The notes under the pieces: model-generated
The model's input: only the letters and a program-made list of their open reading frames with translations
Database searches by the model: none
What the model was told of the DNA's origin: nothing
Assembly: GCA_024760905.1 (NCBI GenBank)
Contig: CM045746.1
Location: 8,977,966 to 9,041,965 of the forward strand
Direction of reading: 5' to 3'
DNA from: Plotosus lineatus
Taxonomy: Eukaryota; Chordata; Actinopteri; Siluriformes; Plotosidae
Length of the DNA stretch: 64,000 nucleotides
Shown here: positions 1 to 10,839 of the stretch, in pieces
Numbering within the stretch: the stretch's first letter is position 1
How the letters are laid out: every line of letters begins with the position of its first letter
Program-made: the position numbers and the translations under genes

Positions 1-234
1 ATTTACTCACATCGGAAGCACTCCGGCTCCCAGGGGTAGTTAAACCAGCTTTTACCTGAATGATGGGAGAATCTGCCTAAGGCAGAGAGTCCTGCAACGG
101 TTAGGTACCCACAGGTACCCAGTGGGTACCCTTCCAATGCTCTTTTAGTGTTGAAAATTACAAAGATGAAAATTAACAGTCACGGGTGTGGGCAGATATT
201 TATTTGGTGTGGGCGGGGTGATTTTGTGTGTGTG

Positions 235-350
235 TCCGTTTTCATCACACTCTGTGTCCTGCATTTTTGGGTTCGGCTGAATGTTCCTGGCATCACAGAA
301 GATTCTGTGATCACCCAAAAATGCAGGACACAGGATCTGATGAAAACGGA
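235..350. repeat. 38-bp inverted repeat (hairpin)
   Basis: The arms at 235-272 and 313-350 are reverse complements over 38 bp, with only a few mismatches near the middle. The 40-nt loop contains a second small palindrome around 293-312. Neither arm reads as part of a gene. It may be a small foldback element or the end of a decayed DNA transposon. Confidence 0.85.
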
Positions 351-603
351 GGAGCTTTATTGTTCACAGGGAAGGCACTAGAGCACGGGGACATTGTACT
401 CACTGATAAACATGCAGAGAAACACGGAAATCAAACTAAAGCAGGAACTGGTGAACCGTGGAGCTGAGAGCCAAAGAGATCATGGGGAAGAGGGACAATC
501 TTCTAGCACCGGGAGGAGGGCTCTGCTCATCTTTATAGCCCGTTATTAAGTGGAATCAGGAGTGTGTGTACTTGTGTGACAGCCACGCCCCTCTCCACCA
601 TGC

Positions 604-616
604 AGAGAGAGAGAGA

Positions 617-663
<47 letters not shown>

Positions 664-672
664 CGAGAGAGA
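604..672. repeat. (GA)n microsatellite
   Basis: Nearly pure GA dinucleotides with a few GG and GC interruptions. Open reading frames across it (Ser-Leu repeats on the minus strand) are artefacts of the repeat. Confidence 0.95.
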
Positions 673-1376
673 CCAAAACCAGAGTCTCTCACAACACAGA
701 CCATAACATAGTATACTGTATTCAATAATTTTTTCACTTAATTTGTGAACCTATGGTATGAGTCCTCCAGGGGGGTGCAGATAGGGGCACAGACTGCAGA
801 AGAGTGGAATAGGGTGTCATTTTCGAAGTGTGTATTAGTCTTCATCGCGTGGCCAGACTAAAAAAATAATAATCATAATGCGTCTCTGGTATTGTTCAGG
901 GGGCTGGGCCAAATGTGGAGGTGGGTCGTAACCGGCCTATGGGCCGTAGTTTAGGGACCACTGCCCTTAACCAACACAAAACAAAAAACAACCTGCACGC
1001 ATATGTATGTGTGTTGTCTTCTTCTCATGCAATACCATCTGTATGCGTGTGAATTTATATTTTATTTACATCTTCTGTTATTTTTTTAATGTTTAATTGT
1101 TATTATACGCATTTATAGCACTGGATATGTATTTATTGATATTATATACACTTATACATGTACGTATAGGTCAGTCGGGGCGGTGATCCTACTTCGCGGA
1201 TTTTGATGGTCGCGTGGGCATCTTGGTCCCAATTAACTGTGTAAAGTGAGGGATCCCTGTATGTATATGTATATATGTACGTAAGTCGACGACCACTTTT
1301 GGTTCCGGCAGAACGGTCGTAAAGCGATCTGGTCGTATGTCGACTTTCTGTCCAAATACACTGATGCCAAACAAAA
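673..1376. other. No gene recognised; decayed repeat DNA
   Basis: No exon-like or repeat-protein reading frame is visible. Around 1160-1340 there are stretches resembling ends of TA-inserting DNA transposons (sequences such as gtaagtcgacgacc), but no paired terminal repeat could be delimited. If the frmpd1 model is right, this is intron or distal sequence of that gene. Confidence 0.5.
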
Positions 1377-1741
1377 ACAGGTGAATAACTCTTGCGCATT
1401 TAAATCTACCTTCAAACTCTAATTTTATTGGATTATAACAACAGCCACAGACTACGCGTGTTGTTTTTGAATAAAGAGATAAATTTTCCTCGTTTTGATC
1501 AGCTCATTTCCACAAAGCCAAGCACAGCTGGAAAGCAAACACAAATGGACACAAATGGACAGACATGGAAAAACTTCAACCGCAGACCAGCTGATTGCCA
1601 AAACTTGGGATGTGCTTCCTGTCACATAAACAGTGCAGCGTGTGAGTCCAATAAAATTAGAGTTTCAAGGTATCGGACCTGCCAACACACAGAAAGGATA
1701 GGCTCTCCGCTTCGCGCCACAGTGACGTGGTATTGAAAGTA
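1377..1741 (+). repeat. Inverted-repeat-flanked core, copy 1
   Basis: A core of about 280 bp (1410-1690) is shared with 41928-42190 in the same orientation. On the right it ends in a reverse-complement copy of its left boundary (ccaataaaatt, then tatcggac). The left inverted repeat is partly deleted here. The outer flanks match copy 2, but on opposite sides, so the core is inverted relative to its flanks between the two copies. The right flank (1695-1741) matches the hAT element at 41031-42532, so copy 1 is probably a truncated relative of that element. Confidence 0.75.
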
Positions 1742-1749
1742 GATGAATA

Positions 1750-2941
1750 CAGTAGGCCCTCGACATTCACGGGGGTTCAGTTCCAGGTCCTCTCGCAAAT
1801 CATGATAATCCGCGAGTTCTGTACCCGGAACTAAAACCCCATGTATCACGTCACATGCGTGAATGAGGAGCCGTAAGTAAAATAATATGTATCTATTACA
1901 TAGGCTAAAATATGCTTCTTAAGCTAACATTCTATAGACAGTCTTACTCATTAATTCAGTATTAATGTAGTAAAATGTAGTAATGATTAAGAAAAACTTA
2001 ATTTATTTGCTATGATATTGATTGATAATAAAATATAAACATTATGCAGCATACATATAAAAATACCTTTAAATGCATTCTCTGAAAAACATACAGCAGT
2101 GAAGTTTTCAAAAATGCCCACTAGAGGAACGTATTGCATTAGGCATGAGATGACTGAATTCAGGTATTAGCTGCATTAAGTCCGAGCAGCTCAGCCACGT
2201 CCCTCAGCCAGAGCGAGTTCAACCCGAGTTTTAGAGTGAGAAAGTTAGAGGCGTTACAAACGTGTGATGTGATATGAGTTAGTCCTCTGGTGTAGAGATG
2301 AGCATGCTTTTGTTTATTGGGAGTAAATGACAATAGTGAATTCAGGTGTGTGCTAACGAGCAGCTCAGCCATGCCCATCAGCCGAAGCAGAGAGTAAACA
2401 GTTAGAGGCACAGCGCCAAAATTAAAGTCCCCCAAACACAGACCATAACAAAAAGGACATAAAAGAACAAGAAATATAATAAATTGGATAAACAAAACAA
2501 AATGAGAAACATGCTCCACCACAGTAAATGAAATATAACACAAACATTTTAAACATTACCTTAAGTCATGTACTGGAATAATAATTGAAAAAGACTTTAA
2601 TAGTGGAATGTTTTACAACAGTTCAGACGATTACTGTATTCCTCTTCAGGCACTTCAGAGGAAACTGTCGTAGTCTTATTTCTTAAGAGACAGCCAACGT
2701 CATTACCATTTTCTGGTGCTTAGCAGGAGTGACATCATAGAACTTAACTGGTAATTAAAACACTAAAAAAAGGCTCATTGCCAACTTGTGCGCGAATGAG
2801 GAAAAAGGTTAGCAGGAAGCTCAACCAGTTAGCAGGAAGGAGGACAGCCACTGGCTGAATTTGAATCATGTGCGAGCTGCTTGGCAGTCAGCGAATACTC
2901 AAACCGTGAGTGCGAAACCTTGAATAGTCAAGGGCCTACTG
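1750..2941. mobile_element. Tigger/pogo-like DNA transposon, non-autonomous
   Basis: The ends are inverted: cagtaggccctcgac at the left and the complementary agggcctactg at the right, each bordered by TA (1748-1749, 2942-2943). This is the usual pattern of TcMar-Tigger elements. No transposase is readable. The interior holds a diverged direct repeat of roughly 90 bp (2157-2255 and 2338-2412), each copy starting gaattcaggt and containing gagcagctcagcca. The clade is inferred from the ends only. Confidence 0.7.
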
Positions 2942-3124
2942 TAGATTTCATCTAGATGCAGCGCAAACAACTGTCGTACACAGCACTCGCACTGCACTGC
3001 CATGAATCATGCTTCACGACTTTTGCGGTCATAAAGTCGATCAGACGTAACTCGCATAGGACGTAAGTCAACGACTCACTGTATATATACTAGTATAGAG
3101 ATATACATACTGTATTTGATGGGA

Positions 3125-4066
3125 TAAGCAATTTTCTGACAAGAACATTCAACAAGGTCTTAGAGAGTGAGAGGATGCCGGAGGAATGGAGAAGTGTGCT
3201 TGTGCCTATTTTTAAGAACAATGGAGATGTGCAGAGTTGTGGCAACTACCGAGGGATAAAGTTGATAAGCCATATGATGAAGTTATGGAAAAGAATAGTG
3301 GAAGCTAGACTAAGGGCAGAGGTCAGCATTTGTGAACAACAGTTTGGTTTCATGCCAAGAAAGAGCACCACAGATGCAGTGTTTGCTTTGAGGATGTTAA
3401 TAGGGAAGTACAGAGAAGGTCAGAGGGAGCTGCATTGTGCCTTTATAGATCTGGAAAAAGCATATGACAGGGTGCCGAGAGAGAAACTGTGGTATTGCAT
3501 GAGGAAATCTGGAGTGGCAGAGAAGTATGTGAGAGTTGTGCAGGACATATATGAGAGATGTAAGACAGTGGTGAGGTGTGCTGTCGGTATGACAGAAGAG
3601 TTCAAGGTGGAGGTGGGACTGCATCAAGCGGTGATGGACAGGCTGACAGACGAGGTTAGACAAGAATATCCATGGAATATGATGTTTGCAAATGACATTG
3701 TGATCTGTAGTGAGAGCAGAGAACAACTGCAGGAAAATCTAGAGAGGTGGAGGTATGCCCTGGAAAGGAGAGGAATGAAGGTTAGCCTCAGTAAAACAGA
3801 ATACATGTGTGTGAACGACAAGGACCCAAGAGGATCGGTCAGGTTACAGGGAGCAGAGATAAAGAAGGTGGAGGATTTTAAGTACTTACTACCAGGCAGA
3901 AGGCCGGGAGGAAGACCAAAGAGAACATTTATGGATGAGGTGAAGGAGGACATGAAGGTAGTTGGAGTAAGAGTAGAAGATACAGAGGATAGGGTGAGAT
4001 GGAGGCGGATGGTTTGCTGTGGCGACCCCTGAAGGGAAAAGCCGAAAGAAAAGAAGAAGAGGAGGA
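3125..4066 (+). pseudogene. RTE-type LINE, 5'-truncated and internally deleted copy
   Basis: The open frame at 3175-4032 is the reverse transcriptase half of the RTE element seen complete at 36659 and 57226. Recognisable blocks are the NYRGIK motif, the QQFGFMPRKST block and FIDLEKAYDRVP. The catalytic box reads FANDIV instead of FADDIV, which is inactivating. Compared with the full copies it lacks the GSALSPFLFAM segment after GLHQ, and everything between FKYL and the LPGRRPGG segment near the C-terminus. It keeps the normal 3' end (WRRMVCCGDP, stop, then the gccgaaag tail and GAA-rich end). A dead copy. Confidence 0.9.
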
Positions 4067-4189
4067 GAATCGACATGATAAGCAACCAGGGCACTTTAAA
4101 AATGGGAGTGGGTTTATTAAAATGCTACCAGCGGAGTGGAATGATAAGTGCTTATTACCATCAAGGTAGAAAACATGAATAATCTATCT

Positions 4190-4515
4190 ATCTAGTGCCT
4201 GAGTCGTAGGATGACCATTGGCGACCCACCATGAAGGTGGCCCTGGTTATAATCTTCATGGAGGTTTTCTTGGCAGGATTTGTGCAGTTTGCCATTGCCT
4301 TCTGCACGATGCGAACCTACAGGCAATTTAGAACAGCCAGTTAACCTACTGTGTATGTCTTTGGATTGTGGGAGGAAACCTGAGCACCCGGAGGAAACCC
4401 ACGCAAGCACGGGGAGAACATGCAAACTGCACACGGAAACAACCAGGCCGGGAATCGAACCCAGGCCTTCTTGCTGTGAGGCGGACATGCTAACCACTAC
4501 GCCACCATGCCGCCC
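4190..4515 (-). mobile_element. tRNA-derived SINE (head type 2)
   Basis: Read on the minus strand it starts ggcggcatggtggcgtagtgg. It has a tRNA-like A box (tggcgtagtgg) and B box (ggttcgattcc), the RNA polymerase III promoter layout. The following body (tgcttgcgtgggtttcctcc) is shared with other copies here at 9186, 11226, 23226, 35036, 61915 and 63425. The 3' portion of this copy differs from most others. Confidence 0.8.
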
Positions 4516-4803
4516 ATGAATAATAATAGAGCAATAAAAGAGTTTTACTGGTATTTGCGCTATTCATTTTGTGGTCTCAACCAAACTACTTACATGAAGG
4601 CTGAAAAAAAAAAACAGAAAACAGCATAAATAAAAAAAAGCCCCCTTACTTTTTCCTCCCTATGCTGTTCCTTTAAACATTTTCCAGGAAGTAAAATCAA
4701 GCCAATTATTAACACGAATGTCAACTTTAGCACATGGCACGTTGAACCAGTCAACACAAACAAACAAAAGCACATGACCAGGAACATCTTTAAATTTATG
4801 AAG

Positions 4804-5016
4804 TTAGTGAGCAGGAGAATCAGGTGAAAAATACTCGTCATCACTTTCTGATAGATCCATATCTGGCTCATCGCTCCATTCATTCAGAGCATCCCATAAT
4901 TTTGCTGTATCAGTTTCTAATGATTCATTGGCTGTTGGACATTTACCAAGAGAACAGAGCAAAATAGTTTCCTGTTTTTTAAAGCACGGTGGAACAATCG
5001 AAAGTGTTGTTGCTGA
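4804..5016 (-). pseudogene. Acidic open-frame fragment, possible transposase tail
   Basis: About 65 residues are open on the minus strand, ending in a stop at 4804-4806. The C-terminal part is strongly acidic (EWSDEPDMD, ESDDEYFSPD). Nearby DNA (around 5200-5235, cagggcgcttattacg) looks like a DNA-transposon end, so a transposon protein remnant is likely. No family can be assigned and no start codon or splice acceptor is convincing. Confidence 0.3.
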
Positions 5017-5254
5017 TGAACATTATAGACATTCCCCAGTGGCAGGGAGTCTTAAAATACCGTGTAAACTCACTTTTACAGGCAGTGAACACCTCATTTT
5101 ACGGATACAGAGACTAATCGAGCAAAGTTGGTAAGTTTGATCTACGATTTTGCTCCCAGTATACGGTTATTAAACGTAAAATCAAAAACATTGGGGGGGA
5201 CTTATTGGAGCAGGGCGCTTATTACGTTATTACGTCGATTACAGTGTGTAGATA

Positions 5255-6818
5255 CTAGTCCTTGTCAAAAAATTAGCATATTATTTCATATATTTTAGAT
5301 TCGTTGCACACCAACTAAAATATTTCAGGCCTTTTATTGTTTTAATACTGATTGATACTGATAATTTACTGATAATGATTTTGGCATACAGCTCATGGAA
5401 ACCCAAAATTCCTATCTCAAAAAATTAGCATATCATGAAAAGGTAGTCTAAACGAGCTATTAACCTAATCATCTGAATCAACCAATTAACACTAAACACC
5501 TGCAAAAGATTCCTGAGGCTTTTAAAAACTCCCAGCCTGGTTTATTACTCAAAACCGCAATCATGGGTAAGACTGTCGACCTGATTGCTGTCCAGGCCTT
5601 CATTGGCACCCTCAAGCTAGAGGGTAAGACACAGAAAGAAATCTCTGAGCGAATAGGCTGTTCCCAGAGTGCTGTATCAAGGCACCTCAGTGGGACATCT
5701 GTGGGAAGGAAAAAGTGTGGCAGAAAACGCTGCACAACCAGAAGAGGTGACCGGACCCTGAGGAAGATTGTGGAGAAGGGCCGATTCCAGACCTTGGGGG
5801 ACCTGTGGAAGCAGTGGACTGGCTACAGGTTACAGGTTACAGGTTACAGGGCTACAGGTGGTGCATTCCTCAGGTCAAGCCACTTTTGAACCAGAAACAG
5901 CGGCAGAAGCACCTGACCTGGGCTACAGAGAAGCAGCACTGGATTGTTGCTCAGTGGTCCAAAGTACTTTTTTCGAATGAAAGCAAATTTTGCATGTCAT
6001 TCGGAAATCAAGGTGCCAGAGTCTGGAGGAAGACTGGGGAGAAGGAAATGCCAAAATGCCTGAAGTCCAGTGGCAAATACCCACAGTCAGTGATGATCTG
6101 GGGTGCCATGTCAGCTGCTGGTGTTGGTCCACTGTGTTTTATCAAGGGCGGGGTCAATGCAGCTAGCTATCAGGAGAGTTTGGAGCACTTCATGCTTCCA
6201 TCTGCTGAAAAGCTTTATGGAGATGAAGATTTCATTTTTCAGCACGACCTGGCACCTGCTCACAGTGCCAAAACCACTGCTAAATGGTTAACTGACCATG
6301 GTATTACTGTGCTCAATTGGCCTGCCAACTCTCCTGACCTGAACCCCATAGAGAATCTGTGGGATATTGTGAAGAGAAAGTTGAGAGACACCAGATCCAA
6401 CACTGTGGATGAGCTTAAGGCCGCTATCAAAGCGTCCTGGGCCTCCATAACACCTCAGCAGTGATACAGGCTGATTGCCTCCATGCCACGCCACATTGAA
6501 GCAGTCATTTCTGCAAAAAGATTCCCGACCAAGTATTGAGTGCATAACTGAACATAATTATTTGAAGGTTGACTTTTTTTGTATTAAAAACACATTTTTT
6601 TCATTGGTCGGATGAAATATGCTAATTTTTTGAGATAGGGATTTTTGGTTTTTCTTTACTTTTTTTGACAAAATTATTAATATTAAAACAATAAAAGGCT
6701 TGAACTACTTCAGTTGTGTGTAATGAATCTAAAATATATGAAAAGTCTAATATTTATCAGTACATTACAGAAAATAATTAACTTTATCACAATATGCTAA
6801 TTTTCTGAGATGGACTAG
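5255..6818 (+). mobile_element. Tc1-like transposon with long IR/DR ends
   Basis: The terminal inverted repeats are about 200 bp: ctagtcc followed by aaaattagcatat at the left, and the complement at the right, each repeated again inside (5419-5440 and 6620-6645). This is the IR/DR arrangement of fish Tc1 elements. TA dinucleotides flank it (5253-5254, 6819-6820). The element holds one broken transposase gene. It abuts a reverse transcriptase fragment that starts within about 10 bp of its right end. Confidence 0.92.
5563..6530 (+). pseudogene. Tc1-like transposase, inactive
   Basis: It starts MGKTVDL at 5563. The N-terminal helix-turn-helix (KEISERIGCSQSAVSRHLSG) is intact. Around 5820-5860 an expanded acaggtt tandem replaces part of the normal coding sequence and shifts the frame. 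The rest continues from about 5870. In the DDE catalytic domain the first aspartate is lost (FSNESKF, where FSDESKF is usual). The second (FQHDLAPAH) and the glutamate (PDLNPIENLWD) remain. A TGA interrupts the normal C-terminus at 6463, after which the expected residues continue to about 6540. It cannot make active transposase. Confidence 0.9.
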
Positions 6819-6825
6819 TATATAC

Positions 6826-7664
6826 AGCTACCATCAGCATGGACCCTGGCAGAAGGTTGTTTTGTACCAAAGGAGCTAGATTCAAGAGGGCTGGACCAGT
6901 TCAGGGAAATCTCTCTTCTGGACGTAGAAGGACAGATATTTGGGTCTGTAGTAGCAAAGAGAATCACCACCTTTCTCCTGATGAATCACTACATTGACAC
7001 CAGCGTGCAGAAGGGAGGCATCCCAGGCCACTCAGGATGTCTAGAGCACACAGCAGCGATAAGCCAGCTGATCAAGGAGGCCAAGAAAAACAAGAGTGAC
7101 TTATCAGTAGTGTGGCTGGACATTGCCAAGGCCTACCCTAGCATACCCCATCTACTAATCGAGAAAGCACTGCAGCAGTACCATGTTCCAACAGAAGTTG
7201 TGCAGTTGGTCATGAATCATCTTACCAACATCAAGATGCGATTTACAGTGAACAACTTCACAACAGGCTGGCAGAGACTCGAGAAAGAAATCATGGCAGG
7301 GTGTACCGTTTCAGTAACACTATTCGTGGCATCCATGAACTTGCTCCTCAAGGCAGGAATCAGCCAGTGCAGAGGTCCCAAGGTTGACGATGGCACCAGG
7401 CACCCATCTTGCAGAGCCTTTATGGACGACGTCACTGTCATGACAGAGTCACTAGCAGGAACCCGTTGGATTCTCTCAGCTCTTGAAAAGATGGTGAACT
7501 GGGCTAGAATGAAAATCAAGCCACCCAAGTCAAGGAGCCTCACTATTACCAAAGGCCAGCTTGGATCACATGTTTTCATTATCCAAGATGAGAAGATTCC
7601 CACAATCCAGAATGAGAGCATTAAATGCCTGGGCAAATGCTTTGAATCGTACTTGCGAAAGTAG
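6826..7664 (+). pseudogene. Non-LTR reverse transcriptase fragment, separate family
   Basis: One continuous frame runs from the border of the Tc1 element to a stop at 7664. It holds reverse transcriptase blocks: GHSGCLEHTAAISQLIKEA, VWLDIAKAYPSIPH (motif A, catalytic Asp), a block reading IMAGCTVSVTLF where many families have GLxQG, and FMDDVTV (motif C, variant of FADD). The cysteine-rich CLEH and FMDD forms resemble REL-endonuclease LINEs of the R2/NeSL/HERO type. That assignment is from memory of motif style and is tentative. Both the 5' and 3' parts are missing. It is unlike the RTE, Tx1 and other LINEs here. Confidence 0.7.
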
Positions 7665-8006
7665 TGTACTTGCTGTGGGTTATACCGCCTTCTGGTCTTT
7701 CAAGAGCGCAAGGGTGCCGTTGAACTCGTTTAGAACACAGCCTGCACTGATGTGAATCACCAGCAGAGCGGAGAGTTCTTTCTTTTGTGGATTTGGGCTT
7801 TCATTTATTTTACAACTCTCTTTGCTTAACTGAGTATGCATGGTAGATTGCGCTGATCCGAGCAAATAGTTAATTCATCTCTGTGTATGAGAATTGCACC
7901 CTTGCTAGTAGGCTTACGCTTCTGACCAACCATATTTGCTTAGGGTTACAAAAGTCCGCAAAAACAGCAGAGACATCCAAAAATCACAGAGAAGTGGCTG
8001 CACAGC

Positions 8007-8008
8007 TA

Positions 8009-8072
<64 letters not shown>
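8007..8072. repeat. (TA)n microsatellite
   Basis: Almost pure TA. It lies inside a family X element, as do similar (TA)n tracts in the copies at 33390 and 45135. Confidence 0.95.
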
Positions 8073-8073
<1 letters not shown>

Positions 8074-8131
8074 CTGAACTGGGCAGAAGGAGGGTCATTC
8101 AGTGGACCAACGTCATTACGATGTTTTAAAT

Positions 8132-8173
8132 CTCAAAATTTGACCTTTTTTTTGAAAAAGGTCAAATTTTGAG
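8132..8173. repeat. Perfect 19-bp hairpin
   Basis: 8132-8150 and 8155-8173 are exact reverse complements with a 4-nt loop. One arm contains gtcaaattttgag, which matches a family X element end at 33470-33482, so it may be a foldback of that end. Confidence 0.85.
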
Positions 8174-8222
8174 TTTGTATCTAAAAAAAGAACGTAAAAT
8201 CAAAAACTGTAAAACAGATTTG

Positions 8223-8268
<46 letters not shown>
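8223..8268. repeat. (TA)n microsatellite
   Basis: Pure TA directly bordering the 5' breakpoint of the truncated RTE copy. Confidence 0.95.
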
Positions 8269-8270
<2 letters not shown>

Positions 8271-8844
8271 TTTAGGCTCAACAATCCAGAGCAATGGAGA
8301 GTGTGGAAAAGAGGTCAAAGCAGGTTGGAAATGGTTGGAGAAAAGTGTCCGGTGTGATGTGTGATAGGAAGGTATCGGCAAGAATGAAAGGAAAAGTGTA
8401 CAAGACGGTGTTCAGGCCAGCAATGTTGTATGGTTTAGAAACGGTGGCCCTGGGGAAAAGACAGGAGGCAGAGCTGGAGGTAGCAGAGATGAAAATGTTG
8501 AGGTTCTCTTTGGGAGTAACGAGGATGGATAGGATTAGGAATGAGCACATCAGTGGGACAGCACATGTAAGAGGTTTTGGAGACAAAGTCAGAGAGGCTA
8601 GATTGAGATGGTTTGGACATGTACAGAGGAGGGATAGTGAGTATATTGGTAGTAGGATGCTGAGGCTGGAACTACCAGGCAGAAGGCCTAGACGAAGACC
8701 AAAGAGACAATTCATGGATGTGGTAAAGGAGGACATGAAGGTCATTGGTGTAAGAGAAGACGATGCAAAGGATAGGGTGAGATGGAGGCAGATGATTCGC
8801 TGTGGCGACCCCTGAAGGGAAAAGCCGAAAGGAAAAGAAGAAGA

Positions 8845-8849
<5 letters not shown>
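8268..8849 (+). pseudogene. RTE-type LINE, 3' fragment between (TA)n tracts
   Basis: It begins in the sequence coding YLGSTIQSNGE of the full elements and runs to the normal end (MIRCGDP, stop, gccgaaagg, GAA-rich tail). The start is frameshifted by a short deletion near 8325 (the KKRVQAGWNG segment of full copies is lost). From about 8330 the frame is open to 8815. Only the C-terminal domain and 3' UTR remain, the usual result of incomplete reverse transcription. Confidence 0.9.
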
Positions 8850-8919
<70 letters not shown>

Positions 8920-8927
8920 CACATACA
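8847..8927. repeat. (TA)n microsatellite
   Basis: About 80 bp of TA directly after the GAA tail of the RTE fragment, followed by a short (CA)n. Confidence 0.95.
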
Positions 8928-9185
8928 TACACACACAGAACTGCTTCATGTTACTGTATTTGAGTATTATTTATTATCACCAGAACGGAGTATTGATTTC
9001 ATACACATAATAAAGTCATACAGATTTTCTTAATTTCTCACACTGTTCAATTTTGAATTTGAGCCATTGGTGTGTTATCTGATTCTGTTCATGTAAAACA
9101 GGGAAACATCTCACCAAAACCTCTACAACTGGAATCTGGAGGTAGATTGCTGAAAGTGGTAAATTCTAAGTCTTGGGATTAAATG

Positions 9186-9490
9186 GATGGGTGGCATACT
9201 AGTTAGCATGCCTACCTCACAGTTTAAGTCCGAGGTTTAGCCAGTATGTTTCTGTGTGGAGTTTGAATGTTTTCTGCATGCTTGCGTGGGTTTCTTCCAC
9301 AGTCCAAAGACTTGAACATTATTGTCTGTTTTAAATTTCCCCAGTTATGAGTGTGAATGGTTGTGCGTTGCCCTGCAATGGCCTGGCAAGGTGTTCCAGA
9401 TGTACGCTGCCTTTGCCCAGAGTTAGTTGAGACATGCTTCATCCTCATTGTAACTCAAGTAGAAGCAAGTGGTTCAGCAAAAATGTGAAT
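9186..9490 (+). mobile_element. tRNA-derived SINE (head type 2, tail T2), decayed
   Basis: The order of blocks is a head (gtggcatactagttagcatg), a body (cttgcgtgggtttcttccac), then tail T2 (ccctgcaatggcctggcaag) ending near a short gaatgaatg run. Diverged, so old. Confidence 0.75.
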
Positions 9491-9910
9491 GAATGGGACT
9501 AATGGCACTTTACAGCACAATGGGCATGTGGATGTGCTCCAAATACCTAGTTGACGGATATTGTGTTGTCAACTAAGGAGGGCAAGACGCTTATTAGGAC
9601 TGAAAATGGTTGTTGGAGGCATCTTGCATCCAGGGATTTTGGAGGAGGTGCTTCTGATTGGAGGTGTGCATATGTTTAGCTGCTGAGTTCAAATTGAAAA
9701 AAAACTTTCTCCGGAATTAACTCCATATTTTTAATCCCGAGTTGTTTTTCTAGTTGTGAGTTCTCTTTATTGATTTTGAACAGCAGTGCATGACAGAAAC
9801 AAATTAAAATTACTTCAAATAGGCATTACAGACCGAACACAAGATAAAAAAAAATGTCACTCTTCTACTTTCCTGTATGTATTATTAACTGAAAGAGTAT
9901 CACTCCCCAC
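9491..9910. other. frmpd1 intron 13 start, nothing recognised
   Basis: AT-rich sequence following the exon 13 donor. No exon-like frame, no repeat match inside the window. Confidence 0.5.
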
Positions 9911-10055
9911 CTTCTTCTGTAGATATCCGGTGGCTCTTTGATTCTTCTGTCCAGGGGAACACACAGATTTGAGGGTCTACGAAAACTTTGCAGTAACCAG
10001 CTATCAGACATGACAGATCCTTGGCTGGCCCTGACTCCAGCAGTAATGTAATGGA
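9911..10055 (-). CDS. frmpd1: frmpd1 coding exon 13 (F3 helix), last in window
   Basis: 48 codons + 1 nt with [20 protein letters not shown], the F3 C-terminal helix, ending RISTEEG. Acceptor ccacag, donor gtgggg. It ends in phase 1, so at least one more exon must follow. No continuation was found down to position 1. Confidence 0.92.
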
Positions 10056-10767
10056 CTGTGGAATGAAGAAAAAGAGTACCTATAATGCATAGTATGTCCT
10101 GTTACACTATATCCCTTTCAATGCACCTACAGTATAGTATGTACCTTAATGTCCTGCATGTAGATCTTGACTAGGCTAACACGCTCCGACTCGGTCACCA
10201 GCTCTACCCTGGTGATACCACTGAACTCTGCCAGCGTGGTCATGATGCTTAGTTTGTGATTGATCACTTGACTCACCCCAAACTGCGCCCCCACCAACAG
10301 GCTCACTGTAGACTCCCTGTCTTGCAGCTGGATGAAGAAATGGGAAGAGGAGTTTTTTGGCTGTCCTCTGGAGTCTAGTTCTTTGGTATAATTTCTGTAT
10401 TTTTAGTTAGGTTTGTGATAACAATCAAAGGATGAGAAGAGTTCTTACCATCATGGTGGCATTAAAGGATTTCCCTCCATAAGATTTGAGATCAGACATC
10501 TCAATCAAATAGTATACTCTGGCTTGGGTTACTGACATTGCCTGAATACGCAATACGAAAACTTTAGGGAACATTTTAATGCACACATTTTTGCATGCAA
10601 ACACCTCCTCCCTCCCCCACACCCACCTTATGTTTGTGTTCCTGTAAAAGGATCTTCTTCATGTGTAAATTTATGGCTTTTCTCAAGTCCTTCTCTCTCA
10701 TGTTCCTCAGCAGGGTGCTCGAGACAAAGCTTCCGATGCCCCAGTCCTTTCTATCAACACCAGAATA

Positions 10768-10839
<72 letters not shown>

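Larger units (their letters stand above)
7660..8225 (-). mobile_element. Tigger-like non-autonomous element, family X, copy 1
   Basis: 7660-7980 is the reverse complement of 34235-34610 over more than 300 bp (shared accctaagcaaat, catgcatactcagttaag and gtgattcaca blocks). The part at 8070-8180 matches the end seen at 33475-33540. A (TA)n tract (8007-8072) sits between the two parts. Other copies are at 23830, 33390 and 45135. Ends of complete copies (…gacttacg) suggest a TA-inserting Tigger-like element. Confidence 0.6.

Noticed and set aside
1..9910. Remaining C-terminal exons of frmpd1
   Set aside because: Searched the minus strand for an acidic, Ser-rich large exon starting in phase 1; the only acidic frame (4804-5016) is short and lies by transposon ends. 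The exons are probably outside the window.
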